Positions 54,747-63,700 of a stretch of 64,000 nucleotides of DNA are shown piece by piece. The stretch is from Rhodohalobacter sp. SW132 (GTDB lineage: Bacteria; Bacteroidota; Rhodothermia; Balneolales; Balneolaceae). The position numbers and the translations under genes are program-made. The stretch spans positions 62,001 to 126,000 of the forward strand of contig NZ_QUOK01000009.1 of the NCBI RefSeq assembly GCF_003390325.1. Reading direction: 5' to 3'. The first letter of the stretch is position 1, and each line of letters opens with the position of its first letter. The notes under the pieces are model-generated. The model ran no database searches. It saw only the letters and a list, made by a program, of their open reading frames with translations, and was not told the origin of the DNA.

Positions 54747-57206
54747 ATGAAAAGTCCAGGCTACAATAAAATAGAATCGTGGTTCGATGAGCGCGAATGG
54801 AAACCGTTTTCGTGGCAGAAAAACGTGTGGGATGAGTGGCTCTCCGGGAAAAATGGTCTGCTGAATGCTCCTACCGGAAGTGGTAAAACGTTCGCACTTT
54901 TCATGCCCCAGCTGATAGAATGGATCGATCGCTACCCCGAAACGTATCAAACTAAAGAGAAAAACGGCCTGCAATTGATCTGGATAACCCCGCTGCGAGC
55001 CCTGGCCAAAGATCTTGAAAAGGCCATGCAGAAGGTTGTGGATGAGCTTGGAATTCCGTGGCGGGTTCAGCGCCGTACAGGTGATGTATCATCATCCCAA
55101 AAACAAAAGCAGAAACGCCGCATGCCTGAAGTGCTGATTACCACGCCGGAGAGCCTTCACATTCTGCTCGCTCAGAAAGGGTATTCAAAACGGTTTCAAT
55201 CCCTCTCCTGCGTGGTTGTGGATGAGTGGCACGAACTGATCAGCTCGAAACGAGGAACACAGACCGAGCTTGGGCTGTCGCGACTTACCGGGATGCTGCC
55301 AGACCTAAAAATCTGGGGTGTTTCCGCCACAATCGGAAACCTGGAAGAGTCGCGCGATGTTTTGCTGGGCGTTCGGCCAGATCGCAGGGATTCTGTGATC
55401 ATCCGCGCCAGGCAGGACAAAAAAATTAACGTTCACACTGTTCTGCCTGACGATGTAGAGCGCTTCCCATGGTCGGGCCACCTGGGGACCAATCTCCTGC
55501 ACAAAGTTTTACCGATACTTGATAAAAGCGGCTCCACACTGATTTTCACCAATACCAGGGCACAATCGGAAATCTGGTTTCAGCAGCTTTTGGAAGCCAA
55601 TCCCGACCTGGCCGGAACCATTGCGCTCCATCACGGATCGCTCGACCGGAAAATCCGGGACTGGGTTGAGGATTCTCTCCACAGCGGATTGATCAAAATT
55701 GTGGTCTGCACCTCAAGCCTCGATCTTGGCGTTGATTTCGCACCGGTGGATACCGTCATCCAAATCGGCAGTCCAAAAGGTGTGGCGCGATTTCTGCAGC
55801 GGGCCGGACGCAGCGGCCATCAGCCCGGAGCGGAAAGCACCATCTGGTTTCTTCCCACAAACGCACTGGAGCTGATTGAAGCTGCCGCTCTGAAAGATGC
55901 GGTGCACGATCAGAACATGGAGAGCCGTGACCCGATTCTAAAACCGTTTGATGTACTCATTCAATACCTGATTACACTCGCTGTTTCTGAAGGTTTTCGA
56001 CCGGATGACATTTTTGAAGAGATCAAACATACATTCGCCTACCAAACGCTCAATCCTGATGAATGGAGCTGGATTCTCGATTTTATCCAGACCGGCGGAC
56101 AGTCGCTCGCCCGGTATGATGAATACAACAAAGTAGAAATAGATGAGGATGGAATCTGGCGCGTATTTGACCGCAGGATTGCACGGAGGCACCGAATGAG
56201 TATCGGCACAATCGCAAGCGATTCGATGCTGCGGGTGAAATATATGAAAGGCGGAACGCTCGGGCGGGTTGAAGAGTGGTTCATCTCTCAGCTGAACAAC
56301 GGAGATACATTCTGGTTTGCCGGGCGCAATCTTGAACTTGTGAAAATGAAAGATATGACCGCCTTCGTCCGGCGGGCAAAAGGTTCAAGCAGTAAAGTGC
56401 CAAGTTATATGGGCGGAAGAATGTCCCTCTCATCCAATATGAGTGAACGGCTGCGGAATAAATTGGAGGAAGCGCGCAGCGGCAATACAAATTCCATCGA
56501 CCTGAAGACCATTCAGCCGATTTTTAAGATTCAGAAAGAGCGCTCTCTCCTGCCCGGCCCCGGACAGTTTCTCATCGAAAAATCGTGGTCAAAAGAGGGC
56601 TGTCACTGTTTTTTCTTTCCGTTTGAAGGACGATATGTTCATGAAGGGATGTCGGCCCTGGCAGCGTACAGAATCTCAAAAATCACTCCGATCACATTTT
56701 CCATAGCCATGAATGATTACGGGTTTGAACTTCTCAGCGATCAGGATATACCGGTTCGTGAGGCGATTCAACAAAACCTCTTCTCAGAAAAAGACCTTAT
56801 CCGCGATATTATGGGGAGCCTGAACGAAGCGGAGCTGGCGAAACGGCGGTTCAGGGAAATCAGTCAGATTGCAGGATTGGTATTCCAGGGTTTCCCCGGA
56901 AATCAGAAAAAAGGAAAACATCTGCAGATGTCATCCGGACTATTTTTTGATGTCTTTGTGGAGTACGAGCCGGGAAATCTGCTGATCCGCCAGGCGTATG
57001 ATGAAGTCCTAAGCCGCCAGCTTGATGAGGCCCGTTTGCGAAAAGCGCTGCAGAGAATTCAGACGCAGGAGATCATCGTACAGGATGTAGACCGGTTTTC
57101 CCCTTTTGCCTTTCCAATCTATGTGGACCGGCTTCGCGAACGGTTATCATCAGAAAAATTACTCGACAGAATTAAAAAAATGCAGAAACAGCTTGAAGCC
57201 GAATGA
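54747..57206 (+). CDS. Lhr-like DEXH-box helicase of the ligase-associated DNA-damage module
   Basis: This 819-residue superfamily 2 helicase is of the Lhr-core type. Motifs are Walker A LNAPTGSGKTFALFMP, Ia TPLRALAKDLE, TTPESL, the DEXH box VVVDEWHEL, motif III VSATIGN, TLIFTNTRAQSE, IALHHGSLDRK and motif VI FLQRAGRSGHQPG. The Lhr-specific winged-helix and C-terminal beta regions follow. It should translocate on single-stranded DNA and unwind duplexes. Its stop overlaps the start of the metallophosphoesterase gene by four bases (ATGA), the arrangement of the module known as ligase-associated DNA damage response. The ATP-dependent ligase and the beta-lactamase-fold exonuclease of that module are not in the window. 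Confidence 0.92.
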   Translation: MKSPGYNKIESWFDEREWKPFSWQKNVWDEWLSGKNGLLNAPTGSGKTFALFMPQLIEWIDRYPETYQTKEKNGLQLIWITPLRALAKDLEKAMQKVVDELGIPWRVQRRTGDVSSSQKQKQKRRMPEVLITTPESLHILLAQKGYSKRFQSLSCVVVDEWHELISSKRGTQTELGLSRLTGMLPDLKIWGVSATIGNLEESRDVLLGVRPDRRDSVIIRARQDKKINVHTVLPDDVERFPWSGHLGTNLLHKVLPILDKSGSTLIFTNTRAQSEIWFQQLLEANPDLAGTIALHHGSLDRKIRDWVEDSLHSGLIKIVVCTSSLDLGVDFAPVDTVIQIGSPKGVARFLQRAGRSGHQPGAESTIWFLPTNALELIEAAALKDAVHDQNMESRDPILKPFDVLIQYLITLAVSEGFRPDDIFEEIKHTFAYQTLNPDEWSWILDFIQTGGQSLARYDEYNKVEIDEDGIWRVFDRRIARRHRMSIGTIASDSMLRVKYMKGGTLGRVEEWFISQLNNGDTFWFAGRNLELVKMKDMTAFVRRAKGSSSKVPSYMGGRMSLSSNMSERLRNKLEEARSGNTNSIDLKTIQPIFKIQKERSLLPGPGQFLIEKSWSKEGCHCFFFPFEGRYVHEGMSALAAYRISKITPITFSIAMNDYGFELLSDQDIPVREAIQQNLFSEKDLIRDIMGSLNEAELAKRRFREISQIAGLVFQGFPGNQKKGKHLQMSSGLFFDVFVEYEPGNLLIRQAYDEVLSRQLDEARLRKALQRIQTQEIIVQDVDRFSPFAFPIYVDRLRERLSSEKLLDRIKKMQKQLEAE

Positions 57207-57865
57207 GTAAACTCGAGATCGAAATCAACGGACATGAATTTCAATTGCTCCCGGAGCGTGCCCTTTTCTGGCCGTCCCGGCAGACGCTGATCATTGCGGA
57301 TCTGCATCTAGGAAAATCGGGACACTTCAGAAAGCATGGGATTGCCGCACCCCAACAGATCAATGAAAAAAACCTGGCTCGCCTTGATAAGCTGATCAGC
57401 CGAGTGAAGCCAAAACGTGTTTTTATCCTGGGTGATCTGTTTCACAGCAGCGCCAACAGAGAGTGGTTGCGGCTGGAGAATTGGCTTACTGATCACGCAA
57501 ATCTGGATTTCCACCTGATTACAGGAAACCACGATATCCTGCACGCCTCATTCTATAAAAAGGCCGGACTCACAACACACGCCACTTATTTTGAAGGTGG
57601 ATTTCGTTTTGTGCACGATATTGAAGATGTAGAAGCGGATGATTCTCACTTTACATTTTCCGGGCATATTCATCCCGGAGTGCGCCTGAAAGGGGCTGGG
57701 CGTCAATCTATACGTCTACCCTGTTATTATCAGAAAAAACACCATTTAATTCTTCCCGCATTCGGAGAATTTACAGGACTTTTTCTGTTGGCAATGAAAG
57801 ATGCGGAACAGATCTATGCGATTGCAGAGAGCAGTGTATGTTCTATAAAAAAATATAATTATTAA
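57203..57865 (+). CDS. pdeM: Ligase-associated metallophosphoesterase (PdeM-like)
   Basis: This 220-residue calcineurin-fold phosphoesterase has all metal-binding motifs: LIIADLHLGKSGHFRKHG, VFILGDLFHS, LITGNHDIL and FSGHIHPGVRL. The family is annotated as the nuclease component of the ligase-associated DNA repair set. It overlaps the helicase stop by four bases and is translationally coupled to it. The ATG at 57203 gives a normal N-terminus. Confidence 0.9.
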   Translation: MSKLEIEINGHEFQLLPERALFWPSRQTLIIADLHLGKSGHFRKHGIAAPQQINEKNLARLDKLISRVKPKRVFILGDLFHSSANREWLRLENWLTDHANLDFHLITGNHDILHASFYKKAGLTTHATYFEGGFRFVHDIEDVEADDSHFTFSGHIHPGVRLKGAGRQSIRLPCYYQKKHHLILPAFGEFTGLFLLAMKDAEQIYAIAESSVCSIKKYNY

Positions 57866-57879
57866 ATCATTCTAATATT

Positions 57880-58479
57880 TTGAGATTTTCTATTACGCCA
57901 CTCATTGCACTCTACCTGATTTTGGTACTTCCCTGCGCAGGTTCAAGTCAGTCTTTTTCGGAAGATTTAATTGAGATAAATGAGCAGAGATTGCAGCTCA
58001 ATCAAAGCGGAATGACCGTGCTTGGAAGCTGGGCTGCAGCAAACATTATTGCGGGCGGAGTTGGGATGACACAAACTTCCGGGCGGGTCCGCTATTTTCA
58101 TGAAATGAACGTGGCGTGGAATAGCGTAAATTTAGCAATTGCGGGGATTGGATATTTCGGTTCCCGAAATGATCCTGCAGCCTATTCGTTGTCGGAAACG
58201 ATCCGGGAATTCCAGAGCTTTCAAAAGCTGCTGCTATTTAATGCCGGACTAGATATTGGGTACATGGCATTTGGGGCGTGGTTGTGGGAGCGGGGAATCC
58301 GAACCGGAAGTGACCGGTCGATTGGATATGGCCGCTCGATGATACTTCAAGGCGGATACCTGTTTCTTTTCGATATTGTGCTATATGCACTCAGCAGAAA
58401 TCAGAGCGGGCCGCTAATCGAATCGCTGGACCGTATTTCTCCGGCACAGAATGGCATCGGCCTGCGAATTCGCCTTTAG
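57880..58479 (+). CDS. Hypothetical exported/membrane protein
   Basis: This 199-residue protein starts at a TTG at 57880 (RFSITPLIALYLILVLPCAGSSQ), the only start that keeps its N-terminal signal or anchor sequence. Several further hydrophobic stretches follow (MTVLGSWAAANIIAGG, VNLAIAGIGYFG, LLLFNAGLDIGYMAFGAWLW, ILQGGYLFLFDIVLYAL), giving about four membrane helices. From memory it resembles the uncharacterised family DUF6992; I could not check this. It begins 14 bases after the pdeM stop and may be read with it. Its end overlaps the convergent sigma-factor gene by four bases. Confidence 0.65.
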   Translation: MRFSITPLIALYLILVLPCAGSSQSFSEDLIEINEQRLQLNQSGMTVLGSWAAANIIAGGVGMTQTSGRVRYFHEMNVAWNSVNLAIAGIGYFGSRNDPAAYSLSETIREFQSFQKLLLFNAGLDIGYMAFGAWLWERGIRTGSDRSIGYGRSMILQGGYLFLFDIVLYALSRNQSGPLIESLDRISPAQNGIGLRIRL

Positions 58480-59045
58480 TTTGACATTTTTCGCTTGACG
58501 GAGTGATGCAACCGGTGAGTAAGGCGTGATTTCTTTGTTCGGACATTTGCACCAGAAATCCCGAACTTCTTGCTAACCTGTTGTGTGGTAGCATCCGGGT
58601 GTGCAAGTAAATAATTCATCAGGTCCCGATCATCAGGATCAAGCTCTTCCAGGCACTGCTCCAGGATCTGCATTCTCTCTTCATCTATTAAAGACTGCAT
58701 CTGATCTGCCGGTTCTACATGATGATTATACTGTTCGTCATCTGATGTAAACCGATGCTGCGATTTCTTGTAATGTAAAAAAGTGTGTCTGGATGTAGTG
58801 ATAAGGTAACTGAAAATGTATTTACTCTCATTAATTTTATCATCGCGTATCCTTTCAAATACATCAAGGAACGCCTGGTGGGCACACTCTTTGGCTTCAA
58901 TTGGAGAGGCGTTCATCACAACACGCAGATAGTCTTCCAGCCTCGGCATCACTTCTTTTAAAAGTTGATTGGCAGTCTCCTCGTCTCCATCCCTGAGGGC
59001 TTCTACTAAATCTGAATAATCGACACGTTGCACGGAAGTTTCCAA
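58476..59045 (-). CDS. ECF-type RNA polymerase sigma factor
   Basis: This 189-residue sigma factor has region 2 (about residues 20-90, with ASPIEAKECAHQAFLDVFERIRD and YIFSYLITTSRHTFLHYKKSQHR) and region 4 (about 130-185, with LEELDPDDRDLMNYLLAHP and a helix-turn-helix TTQQVSKKFGISGANVRTKKSRL). The gap between the two is short, as in ECF factors. The first codon is a TTG at 59045. No anti-sigma gene is adjacent. The gene is divergent from the lipoprotein array across 510 bases. The array plus the CHAT gene could be its regulon; this is inferred from position. Confidence 0.85.
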   Translation of the reverse strand: METSVQRVDYSDLVEALRDGDEETANQLLKEVMPRLEDYLRVVMNASPIEAKECAHQAFLDVFERIRDDKINESKYIFSYLITTSRHTFLHYKKSQHRFTSDDEQYNHHVEPADQMQSLIDEERMQILEQCLEELDPDDRDLMNYLLAHPDATTQQVSKKFGISGANVRTKKSRLTHRLHHSVKRKMSN

Positions 59046-59555
59046 ATCAAATTATATATGCGTGAATAGAAAAAAATGGGAGTGCACCGAAGGACAAATG
59101 AATCACTATATCATATGAATCATTCATTAAAAAAGATATTCGATTTCCATTAATCAATTAAAAATATTAAAATAGCGCAGATCTTATAGACCATTACGTT
59201 TGAAAGACTTATAAATTATTTTGTAACAAAACTACGTTGAAATACTCTTGTTATTGAACAGCACATTATAAGTTTAATATCATCTTTATTGCTATACCCA
59301 ATCATAGATCTGCGGTTAAAGATTTTTAGAGACTGCAATACGATATGGTTATTCACTTTGATCTGTATTGCTATTAAAAATAACTAACCGCAATCATTCC
59401 TGATTGATTCTATCTTTGACGGCAAAAATTGATTACTACGTTGATATTATCATTGGGTGTAAATTTTTACACCCTTGCGTAAAACACCTACGCCGTCTTA
59501 GATATTCAAATATATTATCGGCTCAAGCTAACAAACACTTAAACTACCTCTCGTT
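59046..59555. other. Divergent control region between the sigma factor and the lipoprotein array
   Basis: This is 510 AT-rich bases. The only strong element is the perfect palindrome at 59455-59474. A weaker GCGTA/TACGC pair follows at 59476-59492. I see no reading frame or RNA gene. Confidence 0.6.
59455..59474 (+). promoter_or_regulatory. Perfect 20-bp palindrome upstream of the lipoprotein array
   Basis: GGGTGTAAA and TTTACACCC flank a central TT. The site lies 81 bases upstream of the first lipoprotein ATG. It has the size and symmetry of a dimeric repressor or activator site. As RNA it would form a hairpin with a very tight loop and no T-run follows, so an operator is more likely than a terminator. 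Confidence 0.6.
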
Positions 59556-59783
59556 ATGAAATCTCTCAAATCAATTACCTCGAAACTTTTTACAATTTCA
59601 TTCGCTCTCATTTTCGCAGCAGGCTGCGCAACCGTTACCGATGCCAATATCGATCTGCCTGAAACCGAAGAAACCGTGACATCCACCAACGCTCCCGATG
59701 GCTCTTTCTGGGACAACCGCGCAGGCGACAGCATGGATCCAATCATTGACCGGCCACAAACCGGCGGCGGAATGCTCGACTAA
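59556..59783 (+). CDS. Small lipoprotein, array copy 1
   Basis: This 75-residue precursor has a signal peptide MKSLKSITSKLFTISFALIFAAG and a lipidation site at Cys 24 (FAAGC). The mature part is a 52-residue, acidic, proline- and glycine-containing chain (about 11 acidic against 3 basic residues) with a middle segment NAPDGSFWDNRAGDSMDP and the end TGGGMLD. It differs from the other three copies in the signal peptide and in one mature residue (Gln instead of Lys before TGGGMLD). It has its own leader sequence, while later copies share a spacer, so it is likely the founder copy next to the promoter. I recognise no family. Confidence 0.85.
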   Translation: MKSLKSITSKLFTISFALIFAAGCATVTDANIDLPETEETVTSTNAPDGSFWDNRAGDSMDPIIDRPQTGGGMLD

Positions 59784-59840
59784 TCCAATGCAACTCACTG
59801 CGTCTCTCAATCCAACTTCACTTTCTTAAAAATTACTGAT

Positions 59841-60059
59841 ATGAAATCTCTGACAAACAAACTTCTCGCTTTCTCTTTCGCTCTCATCTTCGCAGCAGGC
59901 TGCGCAACCGTTACCGATGCCAACATCGACCTGCCTGAAACCGAAGAAACCGTGACATCCACCAACGCTCCCGACGGCTCTTTCTGGGACAACCGCGCAG
60001 GCGACAGCATGGATCCAATCATTGACCGACCCAAAACCGGCGGCGGAATGCTCGACTAA
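59841..60059 (+). CDS. Small lipoprotein, array copy 2
   Basis: This 72-residue precursor has a 20-residue signal peptide (MKSLTNKLLAFSFALIFAAG) and Cys 21 as the lipidation site. The mature 52 residues equal those of copies 3 and 4 exactly. The coding bases appear identical to copy 3, so the duplication, or a conversion event, is recent. The mature chain has no other cysteine and no predicted fold that I can name. It may be an envelope structural peptide, a signal, or a target of the downstream protease. Confidence 0.85.
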   Translation: MKSLTNKLLAFSFALIFAAGCATVTDANIDLPETEETVTSTNAPDGSFWDNRAGDSMDPIIDRPKTGGGMLD

Positions 60060-60116
60060 TCCAATACCACTCACTGCGTCTCTCAATCCAACTTCACTTT
60101 CTTAAAAATTACTGAT

Positions 60117-60335
60117 ATGAAATCTCTGACAAACAAACTTCTCGCTTTCTCTTTCGCTCTCATCTTCGCAGCAGGCTGCGCAACCGTTACCGATGCCAAC
60201 ATCGACCTGCCTGAAACCGAAGAAACCGTGACATCCACCAACGCTCCCGACGGCTCTTTCTGGGACAACCGCGCAGGCGACAGCATGGATCCAATCATTG
60301 ACCGACCCAAAACCGGCGGCGGAATGCTCGACTAA
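60117..60335 (+). CDS. Small lipoprotein, array copy 3
   Basis: The protein is identical to copies 2 and 4. The following spacer has one change (CAACCCAAC for CAATCCAAC) relative to the spacer after copy 2. The conserved bases before the ATG (AAAAATTACTGAT) carry no purine-rich Shine-Dalgarno motif, in line with Bacteroidota translation starts. Confidence 0.85.
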   Translation: MKSLTNKLLAFSFALIFAAGCATVTDANIDLPETEETVTSTNAPDGSFWDNRAGDSMDPIIDRPKTGGGMLD

Positions 60336-60392
60336 TCCAATACCACTCACTGCGTCTCTCAACCCAACTTCACTTTCTTAAAAATTACTGAT

Positions 60393-60611
60393 ATGAAATC
60401 TCTGACAAACAAACTTCTCGCTTTCTCTTTCGCTCTCATCTTCGCAGCAGGCTGCGCAACCGTTACCGATGCCAATATCGATTTGCCTGAAACCGAAGAA
60501 ACCGTGACATCCACCAACGCTCCCGATGGCTCTTTCTGGGACAACCGCGCAGGCGACAGCATGGATCCAATCATCGACCGACCCAAAACCGGCGGCGGAA
60601 TGCTCGATTGA
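60393..60611 (+). CDS. Small lipoprotein, array copy 4
   Basis: The protein is identical to copies 2 and 3, but the coding DNA carries synonymous changes. Some (AATATCGAT, GATGGC) match copy 1 rather than copies 2 and 3, while its signal-peptide part matches copies 2 and 3. It ends in TGA instead of TAA, and the shared spacer is lost after it. The CHAT protease gene begins 121 bases downstream on the same strand. Confidence 0.85.
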   Translation: MKSLTNKLLAFSFALIFAAGCATVTDANIDLPETEETVTSTNAPDGSFWDNRAGDSMDPIIDRPKTGGGMLD

Positions 60612-60732
60612 TGATTATTCAGATATTACTTTTTAACTTGTAATGATTCTTCCGTGCTTATTAACTATTTTCAAATTACGGACGATAAAACTACTTAATT
60701 ATAAAAGTTAAGTTTGACTTTAAGTGAGTGCC

Positions 60733-63700
60733 ATGGCAAAAAAAGTATTCATACTGCTTATTACTTTTTTTGTATCGATTGCCACCTATTCTCCTGCACA
60801 ATCTCAGATTACTGACATAGAGGTATTCGATTCCAGTCCATTCATAAATGGAGAACCTATTGAGTCTGATTTACTGTGGACTTTTGCGATTTTATTTCAC
60901 TCCTCCGATAAAAACCTACAGGAATCTCTTCTTCAACGAGTAAATAATCAACAATTATTAGATGCATTAGATACCTCCTCCACCCGTAATTCCATATTGA
61001 ATATTGCTTTCGAATATATGGACGAGAAGATGCTGCTTATTTACCTATTGAATGAACCTTCAGAATCTGAGAGAATTTCAAAATTTGATGAATTCTATTC
61101 AAAATATGAAGCTAATCCCCTTTTAAATGACATAAATCATTCAATTTCAAAAAACGTTAAGTTAAATCTGGATGAAGTCAAATTCTCTGATTTTCCTTCA
61201 GTTTTTTTCTATTTATTAGAATATAACCAGTTTACTGATGTCATCGGCCGCGAAATTTATTCACATATTATCGAATTTTATGAGAATGAATTTCATCAGC
61301 TTCAACTCTCTAAAATAGAAACGGAACTCTACTTATCTGCACTTTTTTACGCTTATTATAGTACTGATCAATTCGGTCCCATTGCTGATATCTTTCAAGA
61401 ATTAATTGCCTTCGAAAAATTTCCTATCTCTCATTCTAAACTCAATCTCTTCTGGAGCCTTGACTATGCAATGTATAGCTTGGGCTATTTAGACAGAAGT
61501 CTTGAAGTCCAAAGAGAGTTCTCACTTCCAATCTCTGATTACTTAGGAGATGAAGGCAGCATACACGCAATCTACTCAAGCCATGGCGGATACCTCTATA
61601 TGCTGGGAAAATACAGGGAAGCGCGTGAAGTGTTTGAATCTACTCTTCGAAGGTCTGACAATTTGAGCGATCAGAATTTAACACGGCTCTACAATAATCT
61701 GAGTCTTGTGTATTTCAGTACAGGAGAATCCGATAAGTATATAGAAACACAGCTTAAAGCGCTCGAGCATTCGCAATCTTACAATAATTTTGATCACCAG
61801 ATCGGCATACACAGAAATCTGCATATTTTTTATAGAAAAAACCAAAATTTTGAGCTCGCAAGTACCTACATCGATCGCGCGGCTGATTTAGCCGAACAGT
61901 TAGAAAACCTTGAAGACTTGATTTCTATTCTGATATCAAAATCAGTTTTTGAATCAACATATTTGAATAATATATATGAGGCAGATCAATACCTATTAAA
62001 AGCTGAAGCCCTGCTTAATGATGATATAAATAGTAGGTTTGTTATTAGAATATTTAGTGAACGTGCTGAATTACTTCAGTCGCAAGATAGAATTGATGAA
62101 AGTATTAATTATTGGAAGGAAGTCGCTAATATTGCGTTATCTCAAAATAACACCCCCATTTATCTTGAAAGTCTTGTTTCAAGGGCAAATCTAAACTTTA
62201 AACTTGGTAATTATACAGAAACTTATGATTTACTTAAAAAATTCAGAGCTCATGATATAACTGTCGTGGACTTTTCAGTTTTGACACTCTCCCGTATTGT
62301 TCAAGCAATGCTTTATCATCAGAATGGTGAATTAACTAGGGCCAAGGATTTATTTGCTGAAACAACAGAATTGGTACTTGAACGCGCCCGCTACTCTGCA
62401 GATCTAGAAACGGGATATTGGACGGTTGAAGGGGAGTATATGCAGCTTTTTGAAACCTATGCGGATTTTCTGATTGAGCGAAATATGACCACCGAAGCTG
62501 TTCAGATGCTGGATCGAATTAAAACGATAAATGATGCTTCCATGCTTCAAAACCCGCTCATCACCTCATCCCAGCTTTCTGAGGAACAGCTCAGCAGAGA
62601 TCAGCAGATTACCCGTGAAATGGAAACGCTCAGGCGAAAACTTTTTGTCGCATCAAATAACGAAAGACTTCAATTAAACAATCAGATTGAAAGGCTCCAG
62701 GCTCAAAAAAGAGAGCTGTTTCGGGACCAGCGTTCCATGCCAGTCAATCAACGGGAAATTCCAATCTGGAGCATTCAGCGGTCACTTGGCAGCGACCAGG
62801 TTATGATGCACATCACAAGCATAAACGACAGTTATTACATCAGTCAGGTCACCCGCGATGACATTGATATACGAAAAGTCAACATTGATGAGGATCTGAA
62901 ATCTGTTTTTGAAACTGCGATTCAAGGGATGATATCCGGCCGAACGGATCTTAATGCCCTCTATGAAATTGGTCAGATGCTAAATATCAATGATTTATCA
63001 AAGTCCTACTCATCGCTGATTTTGATTCCGGATGGATACCTTCATCAACTCCCACCCGATGTAATCCCACTGAATAAACCTGTTTCATCACACAGCTACG
63101 GTGCAACAACATTTTTAATTGAACACATGGATGTGAGAACTCTGAATCGACTGGACGACATGCGACAGCGACGTCAGAGTATAGATTTTGAATACGATTT
63201 CACCGGGTTTGGTGTAGCTGATTTTCAAAACAGTACAACCAACCGTTCGCTGATGCCGCTTCCACAGGCGCCGGGTGAGGTTAGTAAAATTCAACACAAT
63301 CTGCAGAGGTTTCCAAAACGAACAGCCTTCATAGAACATGATGCTACCCCTCAAAGATTTAAAGAGATTGCTGGAAACAGCCGAATTCTGCACATGGCCA
63401 CACACAGTGAAATCTCTGAGAGTGATCCGCTTTTCTCAAGACTGCACCTGCTTCCGGATCAATTTTCGGATGATCCCGATCCCGCAAATCAAATTTTTGC
63501 ATATGAATTATTCGAACTGAATCTTCAGAACGAATTGATTATGCTTAATTCATGCGAATCAGGCGGTGACCGTGCAATACAGGGCAGCGGAATTATGGGA
63601 TTAAGCCGGGCACTTCATTATGCAGGTGCTCAAAGTTTGATCTTAAATGCATGGTCGGTAAACGACCAGTTTGCAGCAGATTTTGCAGAAATGTTCTATC

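Larger units (their letters stand above)
59556..60612 (+). repeat. Four-copy tandem array of a small-lipoprotein gene, unit 276 bp
   Basis: Genes start at 59556, 59841, 60117 and 60393. The last three starts are exactly 276 bp apart, and the first step is 285 because copy 1 has a longer signal peptide. Each unit is one gene plus a conserved spacer of about 57 bases ending CTTAAAAATTACTGAT directly before the next ATG. Copies 2 and 3 appear identical in the coding part and differ by one base in the spacer. Copy 4 differs from them at about seven coding positions, all synonymous (including the stop codon). Confidence 0.95.

Noticed and set aside
59807-60586. Repeated antisense open frames of 75-86 codons across the lipoprotein array
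   Set aside because: They are shadows of the tandem genes: the same reverse-frame appears once per copy, has no signal or domain, and the sense frame has a perfect lipoprotein signal.
59556-60612. Regular repeats considered as a CRISPR array
   Set aside because: The period is 276 bp, the repeats are whole genes, and there are no short repeats with unique spacers or cas genes.
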